Shown: piece after piece, positions 1 to 9,196 of the stretch | Layout of the letters: the number at the start of each line of letters is the position of its first letter | How positions within the stretch are numbered: the first letter of the stretch is position 1 | Origin: Rhizobium croatiense | Lineage (GTDB): Bacteria; Pseudomonadota; Alphaproteobacteria; Rhizobiales; Rhizobiaceae | DNA length: 64,000 nucleotides | Assembly: GCF_019793465.1 (NCBI RefSeq) | Contig: NZ_JAILYJ010000002.1 | Span: 434,001-498,000 of the forward strand | Reading direction: 5' to 3' | Program-made: the position numbers and the translations under genes | Notes under the pieces: model-generated | Told to the model about the DNA's origin: nothing | The model's input: only the letters and a program-made list of their open reading frames with translations | Database searches by the model: none

Positions 1-30
1 CCGCGCCTGCGCGCGACGTTGAAATAGGCT

Positions 31-399
31 TTAGGCGAGCCTGCCCTCTTCCGCCTTGTAGAAATATTGGCTGGCGACCAGCCAGCCCTTCAGCGGCCTC
101 AGCGGCGGAATGCAGGTGGCGAGCATGAAGGGGCCGGTGACCAGAAGCTGCACCCAGATCGGCGCCGAGAACGCCACCTCCAGCCAGACGCCGAGCAGCA
201 CGCTCGGGATGCAGGCGAAGCAGATGACGAAAAAGGCCGGGCCGTCGGCCGGATCGGCGAAGGCATAGTCGAGGCCGCAAACCTCGCATTGCGGCTGCAG
301 CGTCAGGAATCCCTTGAACATATGGCCCTGGCCGCAACGCGGGCAGCGTCCCCTGACGCCGGTCTGCATCGGGGGAAGTGGGGGATAGTCGGTATCCAT
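31..399 (-). CDS. DUF983 family membrane protein
   Basis: 122-residue protein of the DUF983 type. A CxxC pair at residues 19-22 and a second at 38-41 form a small zinc-ribbon-like head. Two hydrophobic segments (about 55-75 and 80-98) follow, so it should sit in the inner membrane. The molecular role of DUF983 is not known. The frame stays open 29 codons further upstream, but the ATG at 399 is chosen because a GACGAGG-type ribosome site lies just before it and the upstream residues do not look like family sequence. It stands alone on the minus strand downstream of the MocR gene, with about 210 bases of non-coding DNA between. Confidence 0.85.
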   Translation of the reverse strand: MDTDYPPLPPMQTGVRGRCPRCGQGHMFKGFLTLQPQCEVCGLDYAFADPADGPAFFVICFACIPSVLLGVWLEVAFSAPIWVQLLVTGPFMLATCIPPLRPLKGWLVASQYFYKAEEGRLA

Positions 400-609
400 G
401 ATAACCTCGTCTTCTCTGGCACGCGGCTCGATACCAATCAATGCCATACAGATGTATGCATTCAATATAAATACATTACGCATCAATCACCAGTCAACTT
501 GCCAGAATGCCGCAGATCCCCGTCGGCTGCCGACCGGGCAACGCAGACATCACATCATCGAGGGGACGAGACCCGCAGCGGCCTGAGGGCAAGTTGAAAG
601 CTGCCGGGT

Positions 610-2013
610 TTAGAAGAACGACGACGCCATCTCCGGCGGGCCTTCCAGCGCATGGGCCATGAATTCCAGCGCGCCGTGCAGTCTCTCCCGGGTGATCGGA
701 CCGCCGAGACAGACCCGCACCGCTTCCGGGGCGGCGCCCTCGACCGTGAAGGCATCACTTCCCACGACGCCAATGCCGGAGGAACGCATATGGCTGCCGA
801 AGGTGGAACGGGTCCAGCCATTGGCGAGCGGCAGCCAGATGTTGAAGCTGATCGGATCGGCGCGGTAGCTGCCGGCCGGCAGGATGGCGGCGACCATCTG
901 CTGGCGGGCGGCGGCCTCGGTGCGGACGAAGCGCAGGATCGCATCGGCCGTGCCGTCCTCGATCCAGCGGGTGGCGAGCGCCATGGTCAAAGGCGAAGCC
1001 ATGACGTTGTTGGCGCGCATGGCGCTGACGAAAGGCCATACGGCTTTGCTGTCGGGCGCCACGACATAGGCAAGGCGCAGGCCCGCGCCGAGGCATTTCG
1101 CCAGGCCGCCAATATGCCAGGTCAGATCCGGCGCCATTGCCGCCAGCGGCGCCGGACCTTGCTGTGGAATGAAGCCATAGGCATCGTCCTCGACGATCGG
1201 CAGCTGATATTTGCGGGCGACGGCCGCGATTTCTTCACGGCGGCCGGTTGAAATCGTCAGCGTCATCGGGTTCTGCAGCGTCGGATTGAGATAGAGCGCC
1301 TTCGGCTTCAACCGCTCGCAGGCGCTGGCAAGGGCCTCCGGCAGGACACCGTCCTCGTCCATCGGCAGGCCGGCGAGATTGAGCCGCAACTGGGCGGCGA
1401 TCGAGCGCATGCCGGGATAGGTGATGATTTCCGACAGCACGGTCTCGCCCGGCTTTGCCAGCAGGCCGAAGATCGCCAACAGGGCCGGATGGGCGCCCGG
1501 CGTGACGAAGATCCGCTCCTGCGACGGCGTGAGCCCGCGGCGGCCGAGCCAGGCGGCGGCGGCGTCCTTATCCATGCCGGAGCCGCCGAAGCCCTGGTAA
1601 CGCAGAAGCGGAACGAGACTGGCGGCCACCGCCGACATGCCCTCGCGCATGCCGGCGATCAGTTCCGGATCATCCGGTTCCGGCGGCATGTTCATCGAGA
1701 AATCGACGATCGATGCGCGGCGCGGATCAGGTACGGCGTCAGGCGCGAAGTCCTGCCGCGCCTTGCCCGCGCGGCCGGTGACGAAGGTGCCCCGGCCTAC
1801 ATGCGACTCGACAAGCCCGCGCTTCTGCGCCTCGACATAACCTCTGGCCACGGTGGTGAAATCAACATTCAGCCGCTTGGCGAGGTCGCGCTGCGGCGGC
1901 AGCCGGTCTCCAACCGCCAGATGGCCGCTGCGCAGATCCATTTCGATCAGATCGGCAATCGCCATGTAACGCGGGCTGCTGCTGCGGCTGAGATCGGGAT
2001 GCCAGTCCTTCAT
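610..2013 (-). CDS. MocR-type PLP-dependent transcriptional regulator
   Basis: 467 residues with the MocR architecture: an N-terminal GntR winged helix (about 15-80) fused to a class I aminotransferase-like domain (about 105-460). The expected PLP lysine is K306 in a GGLAKCLGAG context, and the NPTLQNP loop near 243-249 fits the fold. Such proteins are regulators rather than enzymes, often of amino-acid or vitamin B6 genes; the target is unknown here. Start at 2013 (MKDWHPDL) is preferred over an upstream in-frame ATG because the GntR domain begins right after it. It is divergent from the HtrA-like gene at 2230, and the 216-base interval may hold its operator, though no convincing repeat was identified. 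Confidence 0.88.
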   Translation of the reverse strand: MKDWHPDLSRSSSPRYMAIADLIEMDLRSGHLAVGDRLPPQRDLAKRLNVDFTTVARGYVEAQKRGLVESHVGRGTFVTGRAGKARQDFAPDAVPDPRRASIVDFSMNMPPEPDDPELIAGMREGMSAVAASLVPLLRYQGFGGSGMDKDAAAAWLGRRGLTPSQERIFVTPGAHPALLAIFGLLAKPGETVLSEIITYPGMRSIAAQLRLNLAGLPMDEDGVLPEALASACERLKPKALYLNPTLQNPMTLTISTGRREEIAAVARKYQLPIVEDDAYGFIPQQGPAPLAAMAPDLTWHIGGLAKCLGAGLRLAYVVAPDSKAVWPFVSAMRANNVMASPLTMALATRWIEDGTADAILRFVRTEAAARQQMVAAILPAGSYRADPISFNIWLPLANGWTRSTFGSHMRSSGIGVVGSDAFTVEGAAPEAVRVCLGGPITRERLHGALEFMAHALEGPPEMASSFF

Positions 2014-2229
2014 GTCGTGATCCGTGCCCGTCTGATTCCTGATAGAATTGACTGTATATTGTTGCGCAGCGGTGCTGTCACCCCGGATATTCCCGGCATC
2101 CCTCCACGCGGCGGCGTGCGGGTGCGGAAATTCCCGCCGCGGCAGCCTTGCCGCCACCCCTTCATCTTCTTACCTATTAAGGAGGCGCGCCGGCTTTCGG
2201 TCGCGCGGCGGCGCCCTCGGGATAAAAGC

Positions 2230-3135
2230 ATGAATATCGATCCGATCCTGCGGTCAGTCGTGGCCGTCCGTTCCTCCATTCCGGAAGATGCCTTCACGGC
2301 GGAGACGCTAGGCACCGTCCGGGAGGGCAGCGGCGTCGTCATTCGTGACAACGGGCTGGTGCTGACCATCGGTTATCTCATCACCGAGGCGGAGGAAGTC
2401 TGGCTGACGACCCAGGACGGCCGGGTGGTTCCCGCCCATCCCCTTGCCTATGATCAGGAAAGCGGCTTCGGCCTGGTGCAGGCGCTCGGCGTTCTGAACG
2501 CTCCGGCGGTGGATATCGGCGATGCGGCCGCCGCCAGGCCCGGCGATCCCGTCGTGCTTGCCGATGGGATCGGCGAGTTCGTCCAGGCAAACATCGTCGC
2601 CCGACAGGAATTCGCCGGCTACTGGGAATATCTGCTGGATGAGGCGATTTTTACCGCACCGGCCCATCCCGCATGGGGCGGGGCAGCGCTGATTGGCGCC
2701 GACGGCAAGCTTCTCGGCATCGGTTCGCTTCGCCTGCAGATGAGCCAGGACGGCGAGATCGCCGATATCAATATGGTCGTGCCGATCGATCTTTTGCCGC
2801 CGATCCTCGACGACCTCCTGAACCGCGGTCAGGTCAACAAGCCGCCGCGCCCCTGGCTCGGCGCATTCTCCGCCGAGAGCAATAGCGGCGTGGTGGTGAT
2901 GAGCGTGGCCGAAGGCGGTCCGGCCGCCGAGGCCGGCCTGCGTCAGGGCGATATCATCTCCGAGATTCGTGACGAAGAGGTCGATGGCCTGGCCGATTTC
3001 TACCGCAAGCTCTGGAGCAGTGGCCCGGCCGGCGCCGAGATTCCGATGCGGATCCTGCGCAACGGCCGCGAAGCCTGGCTGCGCGTCAAATCCGCCGACC
3101 GCAACAGCTTTCTCAGAAAGCCGCAGCTGCAGTAG
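2230..3135 (+). CDS. HtrA/DegP-like trypsin-fold protein with PDZ, probably catalytically dead
   Basis: 301 residues aligning with S1C (HtrA) proteases: GSGVVI near 34-38, a trypsin-like core to about 200, and a PDZ domain at about 205-290 (GGPAAEAGLRQGDIISEI). By eye all three catalytic positions are changed. The HtrA histidine (TNxHVV) is Y49 in TIGYLI, the aspartate (TDLAL) is G79 in SGFGLV, and the serine (GNSGGP) is W149 in AWGGAA. No signal peptide or membrane anchor is visible, so it may act in the cytoplasm as a binding protein. ATG 2230 is the only good in-frame start near the family's N-terminus. A strong AAGGAGG at 2179-2185 is too far away to serve it. The S1C family relation is confident; loss of activity is inference. 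Confidence 0.82.
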   Translation: MNIDPILRSVVAVRSSIPEDAFTAETLGTVREGSGVVIRDNGLVLTIGYLITEAEEVWLTTQDGRVVPAHPLAYDQESGFGLVQALGVLNAPAVDIGDAAAARPGDPVVLADGIGEFVQANIVARQEFAGYWEYLLDEAIFTAPAHPAWGGAALIGADGKLLGIGSLRLQMSQDGEIADINMVVPIDLLPPILDDLLNRGQVNKPPRPWLGAFSAESNSGVVVMSVAEGGPAAEAGLRQGDIISEIRDEEVDGLADFYRKLWSSGPAGAEIPMRILRNGREAWLRVKSADRNSFLRKPQLQ

Positions 3136-3416
3136 GGCCGCACCAGAATCGAAAAAGCCGTTGCGCTCGTATGATCGTCGAGAGGCGCACCGCCTTCCGA
3201 CCCCCATTCCGATGGGCGTTAGAGACCTGCTCGTAGAAACAGACCTCAGATCAGCCGGCCGTCATCGTCCGGCGCGCTCGCCGTCCGGCGACGCGCGGGG
3301 GCGTTGTTTGCTTTTCCATGCCCGTCGGCGGCCGGCTGAATTTCCTCGAAGCCATTACCACCAGCTTCTTCTGCGGGCGGCTGTGGGTCGGCCTTGTTCC
3401 CGAAACAAATCATTGG

Positions 3417-3815
3417 TCAGATCCCGACGGCAAGCGCCGTGGTGCAGCCTTGAACACTTCGGCTGTCGGCAGAAGTCTGCCCGGGCATGGTCGCCCAACC
3501 GCCGGCTTCAATGAACTGACGTTGCTTGTAGCCTTCGGTAATCGCCTTGAACTCGATCAGTTTAGCGCTGGCGTCCGGCGCCGCATTAAACCGCTCGACG
3601 CAAATGGCGGACGCCAGTTCGCCGCGTGCAATGTCACCGGCGGCTGCTGCCGCTTTGCTCGATGTCCCACCTGTTACCCAACCTCCCCAACTGAACCCGA
3701 TGACCATCGTGGCGATTGCCGTGACGAGGCAGGCCCAGACGAGAAGCGTCTTGGATGGCTGGTAACTGTCGAAACGCTGGCTGATTGATGTCTTGCTGCT
3801 ACTCTGCACGGACAT
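3417..3815 (-). CDS. Conserved hypothetical protein with one membrane segment
   Basis: 132 residues with a short polar N-terminus, one strong transmembrane helix (about 23-47) and a non-cytoplasmic-looking tail containing two cysteines and a FIEAGGWATMPG stretch. I know similar proteins only as uncharacterised rhizobial proteins. AAGGAG stands at a good distance before the ATG at 3815. It lies 58 bases downstream of groEL1 on the same strand and could be cotranscribed with groESL-1. A 15-base direct repeat (3280-3294 and 3844-3858) flanks it. Confidence 0.75.
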   Translation of the reverse strand: MSVQSSSKTSISQRFDSYQPSKTLLVWACLVTAIATMVIGFSWGGWVTGGTSSKAAAAAGDIARGELASAICVERFNAAPDASAKLIEFKAITEGYKQRQFIEAGGWATMPGQTSADSRSVQGCTTALAVGI

Positions 3816-3873
3816 TGGAATTCTCCTTGTCTACTTCGGGTTTGCCGTCCGGCGACGCCGGATCGGTTCAGTT

Positions 3874-5840
<1,967 letters not shown>

Positions 5841-5895
5841 TGAGGTCTTTCTGCTGCCGGCGCGTATGGCGGCTGCAATCCATAAATAGCACTCG

Positions 5896-5920
5896 TGGCA
5901 CTCGATTGATAGGAGTGCCA
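5896..5920 (-). promoter_or_regulatory. CIRCE operator (HrcA site) of groESL-1
   Basis: TGGCACTC, nine bases, GAGTGCCA: perfect 8-base inverted arms with the N9 spacing typical of CIRCE, 56 bases upstream of the groES1 start. On the minus strand a plausible TTCGAA / AATATT promoter lies just upstream, placing the operator at or just after the transcription start. HrcA is the known repressor of CIRCE; its gene is not in this window. Confidence 0.9.
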
Positions 5921-6343
5921 AGAAATATTGTTCATGGCAGGAAATTTTTCGAAAAAATCCTGAAATCAATCCAACCTGATATTTTGTAAAAAATAGAAAT
6001 TATGCGCCATCATGCTACGTTTTTATTCGCCGTAGCAAAGAATTAATTCGGTGTTTTCCATAAAGAAATCCGAATTTATCTTGATTTAAACTCAATCAAG
6101 GTGTAATGATAGGCCTCGTCGATTTGGCCGACTTGGCTTCGCGGTGTCAGAGACCTACGACCCGCCATACACCACCGAATTCTCGATAGCGAATATGTGA
6201 CGTCGTTCCGGCGTGCATTCGCTTGTTCCGATCCGGAATGAACCTGGCGCTGACCGCGGATGTAGCGGCAGCGTCGCGTTCGTCCGGTTCGGATCTCAAC
6301 GCTACAGGAAACGCATCGGTGTATTCCTGGGGAGGCATCAGCC
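5921..6343. other. AT-rich intergenic region upstream of groESL-1 and the small-gene cluster
   Basis: No gene is supported here. The part up to about 6110 is clearly AT-rich compared with the rest of the window and probably carries the groESL-1 promoter. The rest (6110-6343) is GC-rich; short frames exist on both strands but have no ribosome site or family resemblance. The last bases hold the GGGGAGG ribosome site of the next gene. Confidence 0.6.
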
Positions 6344-6607
6344 GTGACAAGTCGCACCACACAAACCGTCGTCCGTTTTTCATCCCCATTCCGCCTGCCG
6401 GGTTTCGATGGGGCACAGCCAGCCGGAGAATACCGCATCGATTACGATGAGGAATTGATCGAAGGCGTTTCCAGGCTCGCCTGGATGCGGGTCGGCGCCT
6501 TCATCCACCTGCCGGCGATCGCCGCGCAGAGTTCGACGCAGCAGATGATGTCCATCCAGCCGTCAGATCTCGAAACGGCACTCGAAAAGGACCACGAGCA
6601 ATTATGA
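6344..6607 (+). CDS. Conserved hypothetical small protein (87 aa)
   Basis: 87 residues, GTG start with a clear GGGGAGG site nine bases before it. N-terminal TVVRFSSPFRLPGFDG is followed by an acidic DYDEELIEG stretch and a hydrophobic WMRVGAFIHLPAI segment, probably not a true membrane helix. I recall such sequences only as uncharacterised rhizobial proteins. The stop overlaps the next start as ATGA at 6604-6607, suggesting translational coupling. First of four overlapping small genes. Confidence 0.72.
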   Translation: MTSRTTQTVVRFSSPFRLPGFDGAQPAGEYRIDYDEELIEGVSRLAWMRVGAFIHLPAIAAQSSTQQMMSIQPSDLETALEKDHEQL

Positions 6608-6939
6608 CCGCAACGCGCATCCCGCAACGCAGTGAACGCTCGATCCGACGCGAAGCCGCAACACACATCTTCAAGGTGGGACAGACCGTCCGGTTGAAGG
6701 ACGGGTTCTTGGTCGTTTCCTCCAAGCTTCCCGACGTATACCGCATTACCGCAACGCTGCCTCTGAGAGGCAATGTACCGCAATACCGCATTCGCAGTGA
6801 CGACGAGCGTCATGAGCGGGTTGCGATGCAAGATAGCCTGGAACCGGTAAACCTATCGCCCGCCGGCAGCGGCGCAACACTGATCGAGAGGACGTTTGGC
6901 CATGGCCACCGCCCGAAAGATGGAAGGTTGACATCGTGA
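6604..6939 (+). CDS. Conserved hypothetical small basic protein (111 aa)
   Basis: 111 residues, basic. The core (about 22-80) reads as small beta-barrel-like sequence: HIFKVGQTVRLKDGF, then VYRITATLPLRGNVPQYRIRS and HERVAMQDSLEPV. That resembles KOW/SH3-like small proteins seen in rhizobia, but no named family is claimed. Its start overlaps the previous stop (ATGA) and its stop overlaps the next start (GTGA at 6936-6939), so it is the middle of a tightly coupled run. Confidence 0.7.
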   Translation: MTATRIPQRSERSIRREAATHIFKVGQTVRLKDGFLVVSSKLPDVYRITATLPLRGNVPQYRIRSDDERHERVAMQDSLEPVNLSPAGSGATLIERTFGHGHRPKDGRLTS

Positions 6940-7262
6940 AGAGCAACGGTGACGAAACTGAACGACGGAATGCCTTTGCTCTCGTGGCATGGCTAAACAA
7001 GGGTGGCGCGCCCGGCCGCTACTCCATGGAGATCGAACGCGACCGGCGGATCGTGCGCATCCGTTCTTCGACCGTCTATCATGCCTCTGCGAGCCTCCCG
7101 GCACACGCGGACCACGCCGCAATCAGCGGGAGCCGACCGGAGGCCGGCAACGAGATGGCGGCCTTCAATCTTCTCAACCTAGGGTATCGGAGGGAATGGA
7201 TCAGACTGTCGAACGCTGCCGGGAGTGCTCTTGAGACTCCGCCGGTTCAACCATGGCGCTAG
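6936..7262 (+). CDS. Hypothetical small protein (108 aa)
   Basis: 108 residues, GTG start overlapping the previous stop. Contents are unremarkable: a polar N-terminus, a YSMEIERDRRIVRIRSSTVYHASASLP segment and a C-terminus reaching ten bases into the following DUF1488 gene. No family recognised. The overlaps on both sides are the main support. The C-terminal half has weaker coding character, so the true end of the conserved part may be earlier. Confidence 0.5.
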   Translation: MKSNGDETERRNAFALVAWLNKGGAPGRYSMEIERDRRIVRIRSSTVYHASASLPAHADHAAISGSRPEAGNEMAAFNLLNLGYRREWIRLSNAAGSALETPPVQPWR

Positions 7263-7528
7263 CCTTTCTCAATCCAAGCCGCAGCTTCGATACGGCCAGA
7301 AACGCTGTGCGCTTCGTCGGCCATGACGGTATGTTCGAGGTGTTGTTCTTTGTCGAGGTTGGCGCTCTGGCGAAATCCTACACCGCATTGCAAAGTAGCG
7401 GGGTCTCGGAAACGAGGTGGCTTTCGTCTTTCGACGCCCTGCGCACCTCCATTCATGACGCAGCACACAAAGCCTACTCCCACCGCCGCCGCCCCTCCTA
7501 TACTCTGACTGCGGCGGATTTCCGCTAG
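7253..7528 (+). CDS. DUF1488 family protein
   Basis: 91 residues matching DUF1488: a start of the LAFLNPSRSFDTARNAVRFVG type, a central EVLFFVEVGAL strand and the end SSFDALRTSIHDAAHKAYS with a TLTAADF tail. Family function is unknown; members are common in rhizobia, often in several copies. It overlaps the preceding gene by ten bases and ends 27 bases before the transglutaminase-like gene, so all five genes from 6344 to 8398 may form one transcript. Confidence 0.82.
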   Translation: MALAFLNPSRSFDTARNAVRFVGHDGMFEVLFFVEVGALAKSYTALQSSGVSETRWLSSFDALRTSIHDAAHKAYSHRRRPSYTLTAADFR

Positions 7529-7555
7529 GCGGATCCGGACGCGCGAGAACGCTCC

Positions 7556-8398
7556 ATGTTGATCCGTTATGGCTATGAAATTACCTTGACCTGCCCGCAG
7601 CCGGCTGCCTTGGTATGTCTGTTGTCGGTCCATGAGGATCGTGCAGCCGACATCAGAATTCCGGAAACGGTGTTCACCACCCCCGATGTTCCCAGATCGA
7701 CTTATCGCGACCTTTTCGGCAACCGCTGCCTTCGGCTGGTTGCCCCGACGGGCGATCTGACGATATGGGGCGATGCGACCATCGAAGACGACGGCGAGTT
7801 GGACAGATCGCTGCCGGAGGCGAGGGAACTCCCGGTTTCGGAGTTGCCGGATGATTGCCTCGTCTATCTGATGGGCAGCCGCTATTGCGAGACGGATCGG
7901 CTCAGTCAAATCGCCTGGGACATGTTCGGCACCATCTCCCCGGGCTGGGGTCGCGTTCAAGCGATTTGCGACTTCGTTCAAGGCCATATCCAGTTCGACT
8001 ACATGCAGGCGCGATCGACGCGGACAGCCTTCGAGGCGTTCCACGAACGCGTCGGCGTCTGTCGCGACTTTGCGCATCTCGCGGTAGCCTTGTGCCGTTG
8101 CCTCAACATTCCTGCCCGATATATCAATGGCCATCTCGGTGACATCGGAATTCCCGTCGTCGACCCGATGGACTTCAGCGCCTGGATGGAAGTCTTCCTT
8201 GACGGTGCATGGCATACATTCGATCCGCGCAACAACACGCCGCGAATCGGTCGTATCATCGTCGCGCGTGGACGCGACGCTGCCGACATCCCGCTCATCA
8301 ACTCGTTCGGACCACATGTACTGAAGGCGTTTCGAGTCTGGACCTACGAGGTGACAAACCTGCAGCAGATGCCAAGCGCCGCTGAGGGAGCTGTTTAG
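7556..8398 (+). CDS. Transglutaminase-like superfamily protein
   Basis: 280 residues. The N-terminal half (about 1-110) is the beta-rich domain typical of bacterial transglutaminase-like proteins; the papain-fold core follows (about 130-245). The nucleophile cysteine is in ERVGVCRDFAHLAVALCR. The segment that normally carries the catalytic histidine reads DFSAWMEVFL, with serine where a His-Ala-Trp is usual; WHTFDPRNN supplies the aspartate. I recall a rhizobial subfamily with the same FSAW form, so the change may be a subfamily trait. Likely a cysteine peptidase or an inactive relative. ATG 7556 gives the usual MLIRYGYEI N-terminus. Confidence 0.87.
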   Translation: MLIRYGYEITLTCPQPAALVCLLSVHEDRAADIRIPETVFTTPDVPRSTYRDLFGNRCLRLVAPTGDLTIWGDATIEDDGELDRSLPEARELPVSELPDDCLVYLMGSRYCETDRLSQIAWDMFGTISPGWGRVQAICDFVQGHIQFDYMQARSTRTAFEAFHERVGVCRDFAHLAVALCRCLNIPARYINGHLGDIGIPVVDPMDFSAWMEVFLDGAWHTFDPRNNTPRIGRIIVARGRDAADIPLINSFGPHVLKAFRVWTYEVTNLQQMPSAAEGAV

Positions 8399-8608
8399 CC
8401 GTGCCTGGGCGGATGCGGCGATGTCCAGCGCGGCTTTGCCGCTGGCGACCGCAGTGGCAGCACTGCATCCCATATGGCCCTGACCCGAACTCCGCCCTGA
8501 AAATCGCGTGACAGCGTCGCTCGCCTTGTCTTAACTAGGGCATTGCCGGCACAGGCCCGACTTGCACTGGAAGCAGGCGTTGATATCTTCGGGTGAGGAC
8601 CGCGTCAG

Positions 8609-8715
8609 ATGAAAACACTGGTCATAGGCGCAGCCGGAATGGCCGGCGATCCTTTGTGACACATGCCTCAGAACAGCTGCTGAAAAATCTTGGCGTCGAG
8701 CCATCTTTCATGTGA
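8609..8715 (+). pseudogene. Possible remnant of a Rossmann-fold (SDR/NmrA-type) gene
   Basis: A start codon at 8609 opens MKTLVIGAAGM, a classic dinucleotide-binding N-terminus, but the frame stops after 16 codons. In another frame 8656-8715 reads ASEQLLKNLGVEPSF before a stop, which looks like protein-coding sequence. The simplest reading is a decayed or internally deleted oxidoreductase gene. The whole 8399-8752 interval holds no intact gene. Confidence is low because the fragments are short. Confidence 0.35.
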
Positions 8716-8752
8716 GCCGTCCGTCGGGACCGAATTAGGGAGTTCACAGTTC

Positions 8753-9133
8753 ATGTTCGATCATGTCTCCATCGGCGTCAAAGACCTCGAAAGAGCCCGC
8801 CGTTTCTATGATGCGGTGCTGGCGCCGCTCGGGTATGAGCGCCTCTCCAATTCCGATGGCGTGATCGGCTACGGCCCTGATGAGGTCGGCCTCTGGGTGA
8901 TACAGGCGGAGCACCCCGTTGTCGCCGACATGCAATCCGGGCTGCATTTCTGCTTCGTCGCCCCGAACGAGGCCGCTGTCGACGCCTTTCATGCGGCGGC
9001 TATCGCTTCCGGCGGCACCGACAATGGCGAACCGGGCATCCGGCCGGATTACGGCCGCTTCTATTACGCCGCCTTCGTCATCGACCCCGACGGCTACCGG
9101 CTCGAAGCCTATTTCCACAAGGGTGAGATATAA
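8753..9133 (+). CDS. VOC (glyoxalase/bleomycin-resistance) family protein
   Basis: 126 residues, single vicinal-oxygen-chelate module pair: FDHVSIGVKDLERARRFYDAVLAPLGY at the N-terminus and a C-terminal FVIDPDGYRLEAYFH. The candidate metal ligands are H4 in the first strand, a mid-protein histidine and the glutamate in RLEAY. Members are lyase, dioxygenase or resistance proteins; substrate cannot be told. The frame is open upstream, but ATG 8753 matches the family start and has AGGGAG ten bases before it. It is followed by a palindromic repeat and then by the convergent LysR gene. Confidence 0.88.
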   Translation: MFDHVSIGVKDLERARRFYDAVLAPLGYERLSNSDGVIGYGPDEVGLWVIQAEHPVVADMQSGLHFCFVAPNEAAVDAFHAAAIASGGTDNGEPGIRPDYGRFYYAAFVIDPDGYRLEAYFHKGEI

Positions 9134-9148
9134 CAAGCTCCGAATTTC

Positions 9149-9196
9149 GAGCAATTCCGATCGAAAAACCGCTTCACACTTTTCCTGGAATTGCTC
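9149..9196. repeat. Rhizobial small palindrome (GAGCAATTCC type)
   Basis: GAGCAATTCC at 9149-9158 is inverted as GGAATTGCTC at 9187-9196, around a core containing AAAACCGCTTCACACTTTTCC. The same arm sequence recurs at 27368-27406, and the core resembles part of the element at 13707-13756. It lies between two convergent genes and overlaps the LysR stop codon, so it may act as a bidirectional terminator. This kind of small intergenic palindrome is common in Rhizobium genomes. Confidence 0.8.

Noticed and set aside
3318-3788. Plus-strand frame of 156 codons
   Set aside because: Mostly antisense to the 132-residue membrane protein, which has a better ribosome site and a clear membrane helix. The first 30 codons look protein-like but could not be placed.
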